Source of the DNA: Burkholderiales bacterium
Lineage (GTDB): Bacteria; Pseudomonadota; Gammaproteobacteria; Burkholderiales; Nitrosomonadaceae
Assembly (NCBI GenBank): GCA_024235795.1
Contig: JACKLR010000001.1
Coordinates: 496,001 to 560,000, forward strand
DNA: 64,000 bases
Reading direction: 5' to 3'
The position numbers and the translations under genes are program-made. A model generated the notes under the pieces. That model was not told the DNA's origin and did no database searches. It saw only the letters and a list, made by a program, of their open reading frames with translations. Positions 46,885 to 55,911 of the stretch are shown here, in pieces; position 1 is the stretch's first letter, and the number at the start of each line of letters is the position of its first letter.

Positions 46885-47931
46885 TTAAGGTAATTCAACC
46901 GGCGTTACCGTGACATCCGACCAAACCTGCTTACACCAGCCCTGATCAATTGGCGGCATACCGTTTTTGATCCATTGCACTAGATAGCGTGCCGTATTGG
47001 GATAGTTAATGCGAACGGCTTTTGTATTATGAAGCCATTGTTCAATGATACCCTGGTCGACTTTCTCCATCATTTGGCCATATCCCAGTTCGACCAGCGC
47101 AGCAGCATTGGACGTTTGTTCCATCTGTGCATGCAAGGGTTTCACAAGAATTTTTTTGCCCAAGTATAACGCTTCGCTGGCCAGCTCGAAACCCGCATTA
47201 CTGATAATGCCGCTGCAATCATACAGATCTTTTTGAAATCCATGTAATGATAAGGGCCTGCAATGAAGGTGGGAATAATGGGACGTTAACGCCAAATCGG
47301 GAGAATAAATATAAAACTCGAACGCCTTAAATGATGCGAGTAATCCAATCAACTCATGCTGATTTTCAAACGGCAGATACACGACGATTTTATTTTTTTG
47401 TATCTGTTGCGGCACATCGTGTGTTGCGATAACAGGAGGCAGGATAGGCTGATCAAAATGATGCCAGTGCAAGCCAATCCCGATATCAACCGGCGCGAAA
47501 TTTTTCATGACCGTCTCCGCGAGTGGGTCACTTCCTGCGCGGGGTATTTTGTATCGAAATGCATCTTGATGACTTACGCCTATCGTTTTCTTTTGCTGCC
47601 GGCGCGCCGCCCAAGCTGTAACAGGCTCAAAATCACTGATCACAAGATCATAGTCACTTAGGTCCAGCTGCCTGATATCTTTAATCAAACGAAACGGACT
47701 GGATTTTAAAACGGTTTTAATATGATTGATCTTGCCGTTGCGGACACTGAACGTCAGGCCTTCGCACCAGTGATGATCATTGAAAATTTCCATATCAAAA
47801 AACTGATCCTTCGGTCTGCCGGTAAGCAGATAAGTCACCGCAATATCCGCATCGCGCAGCTCTCTGGCCATGATGCGACCGCGGGTAATATGACCGTTAC
47901 CTGTGCCTTGTATACCGTAAAATACTTTCAT
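46885..47931 (-). CDS. glycosyltransferase of the MJ1255/VC2487 family
   Basis: A 348-residue GT-B-like enzyme. The N-terminus (MKVFYGIQGTGNGHITRGRI) and the C-terminal donor-binding pattern CSGIISNAGFELASEALYLG resemble the UDP-glycosyltransferase/MurG superfamily. Substrate unknown. Its ATG overlaps the stop of the small upstream gene by 4 bp (ATGA), and the lipid kinase follows 75 bp later. Confidence 0.82.
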   Translation of the reverse strand: MKVFYGIQGTGNGHITRGRIMARELRDADIAVTYLLTGRPKDQFFDMEIFNDHHWCEGLTFSVRNGKINHIKTVLKSSPFRLIKDIRQLDLSDYDLVISDFEPVTAWAARRQQKKTIGVSHQDAFRYKIPRAGSDPLAETVMKNFAPVDIGIGLHWHHFDQPILPPVIATHDVPQQIQKNKIVVYLPFENQHELIGLLASFKAFEFYIYSPDLALTSHYSHLHCRPLSLHGFQKDLYDCSGIISNAGFELASEALYLGKKILVKPLHAQMEQTSNAAALVELGYGQMMEKVDQGIIEQWLHNTKAVRINYPNTARYLVQWIKNGMPPIDQGWCKQVWSDVTVTPVELP

Positions 47932-48224
47932 GGCAATATGATTTCCAAGTCGACAAATACCGCACTTGCACCCAGCAGGATGAGCAACAACCTGGCCAGA
48001 AACACCCGGCCAAATACAAGCCTCATCAACTCAGGAAGAAATATTCGCAGAGCACAACAACCATCCATCCCACGAAAAATATGAGCCGTTGGCAAGCTCA
48101 GTTGGTCAGCCCACGTGGAAACATAACGGTTCAATGTCCTCAAATTTGCATTCAACCGCGCGCGGATTGGCTGGCTGAACAGCGTCAGATCATATTCATA
48201 AATGATTTTGGGCGTATTCATCAT
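47928..48224 (-). CDS. small hypothetical protein upstream of the glycosyltransferase
   Basis: A 98-residue protein translationally coupled to the glycosyltransferase. It is basic in the middle (RARLNANLRTLNRYVSTWAD) and ends in a hydrophobic stretch (LLILLGASAVFVDLEIIL) that may anchor it. No family recognised. It is the first gene of the glycosyltransferase/lipid-kinase operon. Confidence 0.65.
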   Translation of the reverse strand: MMNTPKIIYEYDLTLFSQPIRARLNANLRTLNRYVSTWADQLSLPTAHIFRGMDGCCALRIFLPELMRLVFGRVFLARLLLILLGASAVFVDLEIILP

Positions 48225-48643
48225 CTGCTCCTTGTTTGAAACCCAAATGGATTTTATGCAACGACGATGACAAAAAGATGACGCTTATTTGATGATTTTA
48301 TGACAGTTTTATGGATTGCGAATCCGCTTGTGCAGATCGCGGAGGTTGCGCCGGAAACGGCCGCTATGACAGTTATTGTGCACCATGGTTGGGATACCGA
48401 ATTGCCGTGGCATTGGGAACAATATGATCCCAATGACAAAAACGATCGCCCCGTCGCTCATCAGAACAGCGCGACTGATCATTCAGATGTTGAATAGCCT
48501 GTTCTGCTTTGGACTTGCCTGATCATAATCTGGCGATCCTTGTATTATTCAGATAAGAATAAGGATAGCACCATGTTCGCCGGAAATCTTTTCAGTAAAT
48601 TTGGGTATTTGTATTTACAGATACATTGAATTTTAACAGTTTA
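48225..48643. other. intergenic region upstream of the glycosyltransferase operon
   Basis: About 420 bp containing the operon promoter (minus). Short frames on both strands at 48254-48497 overlap each other; neither resembles a known protein. Confidence 0.35.
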
Positions 48644-49447
48644 TTATGCTGCTTTTTTTGCGGCAACCATGCTTTCAATATTTTTGTATTGCTCGAACTT
48701 ATCCGACCAGTTAACTAATTCGAGTGATCCATCCAGATGCTCAAACAAAGTGGTACAGCTTTCCACCCAATCCCCATCGTTGCAATACAATATCGAATAG
48801 ATTTCTTTGATTTCAGCATGATGGATATGCCCGCATACCACACCATCGACACCCCGCTCTTTTGCCAAATGCGCTAAAGCTTTTTCAAAACTACCGATAA
48901 AACTAACTGCATTCTTGACGCGTAATTTAAGGTATGCCGCCAAAGACCAGTACGAATAGCCGAATAGCTTGCGCACCCCATTAACAAAACGGTTGAGCCT
49001 CAACAGTGCATCGTAAGCAGCGTTGCCCAGTTTTGCGATCAACCGGCTATGTTTGACAATAACGTCAAACTCATCGCCATGCAGTATCAGCAGTTTTTTT
49101 CCTTCAAAAGTGGTGTGTACGTAATCCTGATGGATTTCCAGATTACCAAACACATGTCCCACGCAATCGCGCAATCCTTCATCATGGTTGCCGGGAATAT
49201 AAATCACTTTAGTGCCATGTTTGGCTTTTCCCAAAATCGCGCGTATCACATTAGTATGTTCCTGCGGCCAATACGGATTCTTTTTGATACTCCAGAAATC
49301 GACAATATCACCTACAAGAAATAAAAAATCAGTTTCAACCGAATGCAGAAAATGAAGCAGTGCTTCTGCTTGACAACCCCGAAAACCGAGATGGACATCT
49401 GAAATCCAGACGCTCCTGACTTTTACAGGTGCTTTTTTCTTGGCCAT
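48644..49447 (-). CDS. LpxH-like metallophosphoesterase (UDP-2,3-diacylglucosamine hydrolase family)
   Basis: A 267-residue calcineurin-like phosphoesterase. Metal ligands are visible in ISDVHLGFRGC, FLVGDIVDFWS, IPGNHDEGLRD, LHGDEFDV and VCGHIHHAEI. It belongs to the COG2908-type group that includes LpxH relatives; true LpxH is usually about 240 residues, so the exact substrate is open. It shares orientation with the upstream lipid-kinase operon but is separated from it by 419 bp. Confidence 0.88.
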   Translation of the reverse strand: MAKKKAPVKVRSVWISDVHLGFRGCQAEALLHFLHSVETDFLFLVGDIVDFWSIKKNPYWPQEHTNVIRAILGKAKHGTKVIYIPGNHDEGLRDCVGHVFGNLEIHQDYVHTTFEGKKLLILHGDEFDVIVKHSRLIAKLGNAAYDALLRLNRFVNGVRKLFGYSYWSLAAYLKLRVKNAVSFIGSFEKALAHLAKERGVDGVVCGHIHHAEIKEIYSILYCNDGDWVESCTTLFEHLDGSLELVNWSDKFEQYKNIESMVAAKKAA

Positions 49448-49880
49448 AATCCCTTCTGAAATGAATTGATAATGGCACCAGCATAATGATTCTTTGTTAA
49501 ACTAACTTGAAGTATTTGTTAAGAATTAATGAAGTTCTTATTAAAGTATCCCCGGAGATGAAGCTCTAGCGTGAACTTCAGAATCTTCCGGAAAATACTA
49601 ATTTGTTGCGCGAAAGTAAATGATTGGATTGATTTAAAGAACCGGGGGCAAACAGAAAAAGAAGGCAGCTCGGTATGTAGAAGCAACAAATAATGACCAA
49701 CTGCCTTCTAGGGCGCTTACAGGCAAACCTCAGTAGAGCGCTATAGATTTCTCAAGAGGGCATTAAGTCGTCTTTACTCTAATCTAAGTTACACTTTTTG
49801 TTTGAGTTTTTCGAGTAAACGTCTGATTGAATTTACCCGATTGACGAACACAACCATTCAATTATTGGATCATCGATCAG
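49448..49880. other. intergenic region with an inverted repeat
   Basis: About 430 bp without a recognisable gene. A 9-bp perfect inverted repeat (AGAAGGCAG at 49660-49668 and CTGCCTTCT at 49701-49709) encloses 32 nt. A second palindromic segment, TAGAGCGCTA, lies about 30 bp further on. This may be a structured RNA or attenuator, but it fits no family I know. Confidence 0.35.
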
Positions 49881-50069
49881 TTATTGTTCGTAACCATAAA
49901 AGTTATCAACGCTCACCGCAAATGAATCGGCTTTGGTGCTTTGCTCAATACCTGAGCGCTTAATGCTTTCGGTTGTCATACCGGTTCCAAATGAAAACAA
50001 GGTGGAAATAATACCAAAATAAAATACGAGTGTAACAATACTGCCAATAATTTCACGTTTAATAATCAT
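49881..50069 (-). CDS. small single-helix membrane protein
   Basis: A 62-residue protein with a membrane helix at about residues 8-30 (IGSIVTLVFYFGIISTLFSF) and a polar tail ending FYGYEQ. AGGAGAG lies 5 nt before the ATG, a strong ribosome binding site. No family recognised. The IS701-like element is inserted 250 bp upstream. Confidence 0.65.
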   Translation of the reverse strand: MIIKREIIGSIVTLVFYFGIISTLFSFGTGMTTESIKRSGIEQSTKADSFAVSVDNFYGYEQ

Positions 50070-50318
50070 AGTGCTCTCCTGAAAAATTTAGAATCAAAAC
50101 GTAAGATTGACCATGTTACGTCACAAAAGTTGTCCAACTTTAGCAATATTTGCGTCATTACTGTTCAATCAACAGCTTAGGTCCCATTAACTTTACCTCG
50201 GATGCGATGTCCGGAAGCAGAGTGATTAGATTAAAAACAATAACGATCGTATTCAGAGCAGCATTTAATGACCGCATTGTCAGGGACACATGAAATTATG
50301 TTATCCATTGCATGTTAC

Positions 50319-51794
50319 TTCTACTTTGTCAGATTATTCCAGAGCCACTTTTCGTCGGGCGGAAGACTGTTTAGCATTGAGCCTCCTCTGATGCCGCTTA
50401 TGAATAATTTCAGCCAGCTCCTCGGCTGTAAGCTGCCTTCGAGGCAGCATGTGCGCTAATGCTGTCACCAGATCATTGATGGATAGCATTGGCCATTGGC
50501 GGCGCCCCAGCATCTTTTGCCTGACCAGAAAGAGTGTTGCCAGCATGACCAGCGCCATGTGATGATGCCATGCGTCCCATCGGCGCACTTGATAATCGGC
50601 CATGCCGCATTCACTTTTTGCTTCATGAAAGCTGTGTTCAATGAAGAATCGCTGCGCTTGTACTTGCGCCAGTTTCTGCAACGGTGTTTCAAGTGGCGCG
50701 TTGGATAAACAGTAATGTGATATTTCGCTTGCGCCGACTTCCCGCCTGACCAGCATGTGCCAGCGTTGTGCCTGTTTCTCACTGCCATCCCATACCCAAA
50801 CGGGGGCATGAAGATACTGCGCTTCCAGTTCACCTTTTTCTCCGTCGCGCAATCTAATACGCCGCCATGCCGTATCCGGCTGTTCGGATGCCCATTGATC
50901 AAAACGTACCGCTTCACTTTGTGCTTTCAACTGTTTCGGCTGCCTGCCGCAACCGTTCCAAACCGGAATATGCGGCATCGGGTCTTCACGATAAATCATC
51001 TGCCGACAGTGAACATCCGCGACAAATGTGCAGCCAAGACTGTCTATGCCACGCAGAAAAGCAGGATCTTTGCCATAACCGCCATCAATACCGACATAAG
51101 CAAAACGCACTTTGCGTTGTTTGGCTGTTTCGATCATCGATAATGCGATCTCACATTTGCTTTCATAATGCTGGTGTTCCTCAGGTATTGCCGCCTTACC
51201 GCAACGATCCGTATCGCTCACCCAATGTTTTGGCAAATACAGGCGCGCATCAAGCAAGCTGGCCATGCCGTTCTGGCACAAGCTGGCAAATACACCCACC
51301 TGGCAATTATCCACCTTGCCCAGCCGTCCATTCCATTGCCGGGCAACCCCCGCTGAAGCTTCACCCTTCTTGGCAAAACCGCTCTCATCAATGATCAGAA
51401 TGGCTTCCAACCCACCCAGCAGCGCGTCCGTTTCACGCGCAATCTGCTCGCCAAATCCATTCCAGTCAATGGCACTTGATGTCAGCATGTGCTGCATGGC
51501 CTGATGATCAACTTTATTAACTTCGCCCATGCGCAACATATTCGCCCGTTCAGACTGAAACAGTCCATGCAGATAGCCGTAAAACGTTGCCGTCGCATCG
51601 CGCGTCGAGGATACAAAAAATGATGAAAATGAAGATAAATGCGCACCAAGCGCTTCTGGAAGCCCCTGAAGAGCAGATTTGAGAGACTGTTTGGTATTTT
51701 CACGACATGATCGTGATTAATAGTTATAAAACAAAGTGTTATTATACTAAAATTCTGCATCTGGTTGAAGCATTGTTAATCTGACAAAGTAGAA
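50319..51794 (-). mobile_element. IS701-like insertion sequence with intact ends
   Basis: An element of 1476 bp bounded by perfect 18-bp inverted repeats: TTCTACTTTGTCAGATTA at 50319-50336 and its complement at 51777-51794. Direct repeats TTAC at 50315-50318 and 51795-51798 are the 4-bp target duplication expected for the family. The preserved ends and duplication imply a fairly recent insertion. It landed between the small membrane-protein gene and the glycerophosphodiesterase gene and disrupted no recognisable frame. Confidence 0.9.
50334..51539 (-). CDS. IS701-family DDE transposase
   Basis: A 401-residue transposase from the ATG at 51539. The DDE residues probably include the Asp in AILIIDESGFAKKG, the Asp in RFAYVGIDGGYGKDP and a Glu in HSFHEAKSECGMADYQ, as in the SRSO17/IS701 group. 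The same frame stays open for 59 further codons upstream with protein-like sequence (LKSALQGLPEALGAHLSSF) but has no ATG, GTG or TTG. An ATG at about 51708 is out of frame by one base (ATGTCGTGA), so this copy may carry a 1-bp defect near its true start. Confidence 0.85.
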   Translation of the reverse strand: MLRMGEVNKVDHQAMQHMLTSSAIDWNGFGEQIARETDALLGGLEAILIIDESGFAKKGEASAGVARQWNGRLGKVDNCQVGVFASLCQNGMASLLDARLYLPKHWVSDTDRCGKAAIPEEHQHYESKCEIALSMIETAKQRKVRFAYVGIDGGYGKDPAFLRGIDSLGCTFVADVHCRQMIYREDPMPHIPVWNGCGRQPKQLKAQSEAVRFDQWASEQPDTAWRRIRLRDGEKGELEAQYLHAPVWVWDGSEKQAQRWHMLVRREVGASEISHYCLSNAPLETPLQKLAQVQAQRFFIEHSFHEAKSECGMADYQVRRWDAWHHHMALVMLATLFLVRQKMLGRRQWPMLSINDLVTALAHMLPRRQLTAEELAEIIHKRHQRRLNAKQSSARRKVALE

Positions 51795-51877
51795 TTACAG
51801 AATTATTAAAAATCATTGGGTATTGGGCAGGCCAGGGTAACGCTATTTCATCATTGCATTTCAGTCCTGTTAAATCC

Positions 51878-53197
51878 TTATTTCAAATTCATGCAATTGG
51901 CATAGAAGGAAACGGTTGCAGGCCAATCGGAAAAGACACCGGTAATGCCGACTTCCTGTGTCAATACATGCAAAACAGTATAGCTGTCCATAACAAACTG
52001 GTTAGCATTTCCAGGAGATGCAGGATTTGGATTCTGACCATTGAGTGTCTGAAAAAACCAGCTGTTGCCATTTATTTGCGATCCGTCGCGTTCAAGCGTC
52101 CAGGTAACGATCTTCAGTCCAGCAGCTTTTGCAGTATTCGCATAGCGTGAAGGTATGATTTTGCCGTCAACAATTTCCAATAGCATCCATATCGGCGGCG
52201 CGATAATTGTTACACCTCTTGCGACCAGCTGCGCCATCGATGGCGTCCAGGTTGCTGGATTACGATGATCAAATGATGGGTCATCATAACGACCATCGAG
52301 ATAAACCGCTTGACTGCCATAATCCGGTTCATTTTCAATCCAGTAGATCACATCGTCAATATTGAATGACTGTACCCAGACGTTGGAAGCAGGCACACCG
52401 GCTTTCTTGTATTCAGCTATCATTTTCTGCGCATAATCTTCTTGGGAAAATCCATCAAATGGCATTGGTATGCTCGGCGGCTTCAGCTCCGGCATCATTT
52501 TCACATTCAGTTTCTTAAACAGCTCAATACTTTCTTTATGACTCAATAGCGTGCCAAAAGCCGCATAAGAATCTGTTTTCTGATCCGCTGTTCCTTTCAA
52601 ATATTCGGCAACCGTCGTTGCATGTCGATTGGAAACATCCATTCTTCCCTGCAATGATTTGAATTCTGCTAGCGTAAAATCGCTGGTACAGCATCGCGCA
52701 ATAGCTGGTGAAACCAGATTACCATACGAATCAAATATGGCGGGTTGAAATGGAACAGAACATTTTTTAGCCAGTGCCGTTTCCAGGATATCCGTCGTGG
52801 TATGCAGATCGCACTGCGAATGGCGGCACACCAGCGCTTTGTCCTGCGTAAACGTCACATCACACTCTATGATCCCAGCACCCATTGTAACCGCAGCCGC
52901 ATAGGATTCCAGCGTATGTTCAGGGAAATACTTTGGCGCACCCCGGTGTCCAATGGAAAAATCTGTTCGACTAAATGGATCAATTAAATCCGTTGTGCAG
53001 CGCATCAGTTTTTCCTTGAGTGGACTGTGTTCCATTCTTTTGATTAAGTATAGTGGGCGCGCACCAAACTGTATGAAAGATTCTTTTGCTTGAAAAGAAA
53101 TTTCAGATTTTTCTTTCATACTCATACAACCGGACAGCACCAGCAAAATTGGCATAATTGCTATAGCTGTTGCACCAGGCCAGGTGATGCGATTCAT
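51878..53197 (-). CDS. glycerophosphodiester phosphodiesterase, lipoprotein
   Basis: A secreted enzyme hydrolysing glycerophosphodiesters to glycerol-3-phosphate and alcohol. The start at 53197 gives MNRITWPGATAIAIMPILL with a lipobox LVLSGC, so the mature 439-residue precursor is probably an outer- or inner-membrane lipoprotein. GDPD motifs are HRGAPKYFPEHTLESYAAA and IIECDVTFTQD, containing the catalytic His, Glu and Asp, and a second His region follows. It is larger than E. coli GlpQ (358 residues). The IS701-like element lies 83 bp downstream. Confidence 0.87.
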   Translation of the reverse strand: MNRITWPGATAIAIMPILLVLSGCMSMKEKSEISFQAKESFIQFGARPLYLIKRMEHSPLKEKLMRCTTDLIDPFSRTDFSIGHRGAPKYFPEHTLESYAAAVTMGAGIIECDVTFTQDKALVCRHSQCDLHTTTDILETALAKKCSVPFQPAIFDSYGNLVSPAIARCCTSDFTLAEFKSLQGRMDVSNRHATTVAEYLKGTADQKTDSYAAFGTLLSHKESIELFKKLNVKMMPELKPPSIPMPFDGFSQEDYAQKMIAEYKKAGVPASNVWVQSFNIDDVIYWIENEPDYGSQAVYLDGRYDDPSFDHRNPATWTPSMAQLVARGVTIIAPPIWMLLEIVDGKIIPSRYANTAKAAGLKIVTWTLERDGSQINGNSWFFQTLNGQNPNPASPGNANQFVMDSYTVLHVLTQEVGITGVFSDWPATVSFYANCMNLK

Positions 53198-53338
53198 AAA
53201 GGGAACCCTATATACATATGCCAAAAATGTTTGAATCGAGATGATCGTTTAAAATAGCAAACTATATATTTACCACAGCCCGATTAAACAGCAGATCATG
53301 TCATAATACAAAAATCTACCCTACTTTTTTAACGATAA

Positions 53339-53794
53339 ATGAACAGGCAAGCAATTTTGAAAATTATTCCTTCATTCATCGAGCTTCAGACAGGCGATGG
53401 CATTTCTTTGCACGACCTGATGCCGGAACTGAACCTGTCGATTGCAAACTCCGGCATTCAGAACGGCTTTGTGACAGTCACCTCGCAACACACGACAACA
53501 GCCATTGCTATCAACGAACATGAAGAACGTTTGATAGCGGATATCAAAAACTTTCTGACCCGTTTCATCCCGCCCGACAATCGTTATCTGCACAACGATA
53601 TCGCACTTCGCGATTGCCCGCCCGGTGAACCTGAAAACGCCCACTCCCACCTTGCAGCCATGTTGCTGGGTAGCTCCGAAGTGATTACCCTGGCCAATGG
53701 CAAAATGGTATTAGGACAGTTTCAATCGGTAATGCTGTACGAACTCGATGGCCCCCGCAAACGCAGAGTCAGTGTACAGATCTACGGAGAATAG
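53339..53794 (+). CDS. YjbQ/UPF0047 family protein
   Basis: A 151-residue protein with VTVTSQHTTTAIAINEHEER-like sequence (SQHTTTAIAINEHEE), the HLAAMLLGSSEVI block and a C-terminal GQFQSVMLYELDGPRKRRV, all characteristic of the family. Members have weak thiamine-phosphate synthase activity in other bacteria. It lies 32 bp before an FSA-type aldolase, so they probably form an operon. Confidence 0.92.
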   Translation: MNRQAILKIIPSFIELQTGDGISLHDLMPELNLSIANSGIQNGFVTVTSQHTTTAIAINEHEERLIADIKNFLTRFIPPDNRYLHNDIALRDCPPGEPENAHSHLAAMLLGSSEVITLANGKMVLGQFQSVMLYELDGPRKRRVSVQIYGE

Positions 53795-53826
53795 TTGCAT
53801 TTTTTAACCCACAGTTATTCAATATA

Positions 53827-54501
53827 ATGTTTGAGTTGTATCTCGATACCGCAGATATTCACCAAATCATCCGCTACAATGCTTGCCTGCCTATACGCGG
53901 CATAACCACAAACCCATCGATTTTGGCCAGGGCTAACACAGGTCTGAGCGAATTTCTACCGAAAGTTACGGAAGTATTGGGAGAGCAGGCACGAATCCAT
54001 GTGCAGGTCGTTACTGAAAGCACCGATGCGATGTGCAATGAAGCATTCAATCTTCGCAAACTCCCATTTGATATTGTTGTCAAGATACCTGCTACCGAAA
54101 CGGGTCTAGCGGCAATTAAGATATTGAAATCGCAACACATCCCTGTACTGGCAACAGCTATTTACAGCGCGCAGCAGGGATTTCTGGCTGCGTTGTGCGG
54201 CGCCGATTATCTGGCCCCTTACGTAAACCGCATTGATACGACAGGGGCAAGCGGGATCAGCGTTGTCGCCGATCTGCAGGCACTGATTGACCGCCACCAG
54301 TTACCTGGAAAATTACTGCCTGCCAGCTTTAAAAACACGCAACAAGTATTCGGCGCGCTGAAAGCCGGTGTATCTGCAATTACCATTCCCGCCGAAATTG
54401 CTAACGAATTACTCACGCACCCTGCGGTACAACCTGATGTTGACAGCTTCAACCAGAACTGGCGGGCGGTTTTTGGCCAGACATTGCCGTTTGAAAGTTA
54501 A
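53827..54501 (+). CDS. transaldolase-like fructose-6-phosphate aldolase (FSA/TalC type)
   Basis: A 224-residue (beta/alpha)8 aldolase. The N-terminus MFELYLDTADIHQIIRYNA and GITTNPSILARANTGL, then the Schiff-base Lys in FDIVVKIPATETGLAAIKIL, match the short transaldolase family. The length fits FSA/TalC rather than the 316-residue classical transaldolase. It may act in the pentose-phosphate pathway or as an aldolase; substrate not decidable from sequence. Confidence 0.92.
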   Translation: MFELYLDTADIHQIIRYNACLPIRGITTNPSILARANTGLSEFLPKVTEVLGEQARIHVQVVTESTDAMCNEAFNLRKLPFDIVVKIPATETGLAAIKILKSQHIPVLATAIYSAQQGFLAALCGADYLAPYVNRIDTTGASGISVVADLQALIDRHQLPGKLLPASFKNTQQVFGALKAGVSAITIPAEIANELLTHPAVQPDVDSFNQNWRAVFGQTLPFES

Positions 54502-55010
54502 GTGTTGCCATTCGTCATTCACACGATCACCCTGTTGTTAATCGAGTCTGAAACGAATATCTGTGACTACTGCAGACAAACAGCCTGCTATTTCATTGCG
54601 CACACCACTATTAAGCCGCGTGGATAACAAATGGCTTTATCGCGCATAATCCATCGTGCTCCCTCATTCGACAGTGATGATCATCAGTCACGTCAGCTTT
54701 AATAACTTCATAGCTTTTAAGATGTTTATTGGCAACGTCTATTGTTGATTTCAACAATTGTCTGATGATAATAATCCCGCTCTTCGCTAAATACTTGTTC
54801 TAAAGTCGAACAAAGCTGCAGTTTTATAAATTATCAATGAATTACAACTCAATGATTATTATTTGTTTTTGTCAATAACACTAAAAACTGCTTGAAATAC
54901 GGGTTAAATTTACGTTTTCTTACATCTTTATTTTTTTATGTATATGTTAATTTTTGCTGAAAATTTTTTAACCGAATAACAGTTTAATTTACTCCCAGGG
55001 ACTTTCTACA
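54502..55010. other. A+T-rich intergenic region upstream of motA
   Basis: About 510 bp carrying the motAB promoter. I looked for a sigma-28 (FliA) promoter and found only weak matches to the TAAA-N15-CGATAA pattern, for example around 54790-54830, so none is called. No gene or RNA was recognised. Confidence 0.35.
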
Positions 55011-55871
55011 ATGTTAGTTATTGTTGGTTATCTCATTATCATTATATCTATATTTGGTGGCTTTGCACTCGCAGGGGGGCACTTGGCCTCACTATGGCAA
55101 CCGGTTGAAGTATTAATGATTGGTGGCGGTGCGGTTGGTGCTTTTGTAGTTGGCAATTCCGGCAAAGCCATTAAGGCCACCATGAAAGGTCTGCCCGGTG
55201 TTTTTAAAGGTTCAAAATACACCAAAGCAGTCTACATGGAACTCATGACATTGTTGTATGAAATTCTTGGAAAAATCCGCAAAGAAGGATTAATGTCAAT
55301 AGAATCAGATGTTGACGACCCGCAAAACAGTCCGATTTTCACCAAATATCCAACCATACTCGCCGATCATCATGTCACGGAGTTTATTACAGACTACCTC
55401 CGATTAATGGTCGGTGGAAATTTGAATGCTTTAGAAATCGAAAATCTGATGGACAGCGAATTGGAAACCCATCATCAAGAAGGTGAAGTTCCCATTCATT
55501 GCGTTGCAAAACTTGGTGATGGACTTCCGGCTTTTGGCATCATCGCCGCAGTTATGGGCGTCGTACATACCATGGAATCGGTTCATTTGCCACCTGCGGA
55601 GCTGGGGATTCTGATTGCTGCAGCTTTAGTGGGTACTTTCTTGGGCATTCTTCTGGCCTACGGCTTTGTTACTCCGCTTGCGGGAAAACTTGAGCATCAG
55701 TTACATGAGTCAAGCAAATTATTCGAATGTATCAAAATCACCTTACTAGCCAACCTGAACGGCTACTCGCCTGTTTTAGCGGTTGAATTTGGCAGGAAAG
55801 TATTATTTACCACTGAACGACCCTCTTTCCTTGAATTAGAAGAACATGTCAAGAACAGCAAAGCCGATTAA
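55011..55871 (+). CDS. motA: flagellar motor stator protein MotA
   Basis: A 286-residue inner-membrane stator subunit. Four membrane helices: two at the N-terminus (about 3-25 and 34-52) and two near 170-220 (GDGLPAFGIIAAVMGVVHTM, then ILIAAALVGTFLGILLAYGF). The large cytoplasmic loop contains the charged residues that contact FliG. It precedes motB by 40 bp in one operon. Confidence 0.97.
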   Translation: MLVIVGYLIIIISIFGGFALAGGHLASLWQPVEVLMIGGGAVGAFVVGNSGKAIKATMKGLPGVFKGSKYTKAVYMELMTLLYEILGKIRKEGLMSIESDVDDPQNSPIFTKYPTILADHHVTEFITDYLRLMVGGNLNALEIENLMDSELETHHQEGEVPIHCVAKLGDGLPAFGIIAAVMGVVHTMESVHLPPAELGILIAAALVGTFLGILLAYGFVTPLAGKLEHQLHESSKLFECIKITLLANLNGYSPVLAVEFGRKVLFTTERPSFLELEEHVKNSKAD

Positions 55872-55911
55872 TTATTTCTTCGCAATGAACACTATAAATA
55901 CGAGGTAATTC

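Noticed and set aside
48254..48497. Overlapping frames on both strands (61 and 65 codons)
   Set aside because: They overlap on opposite strands, neither has recognisable features, and the plus-strand one has unusual composition.
49640..49740. GGGGCAAAC-like string suggesting a c-di-GMP (GEMM) riboswitch
   Set aside because: The required downstream GACGCAAAGC block and pairing are absent.
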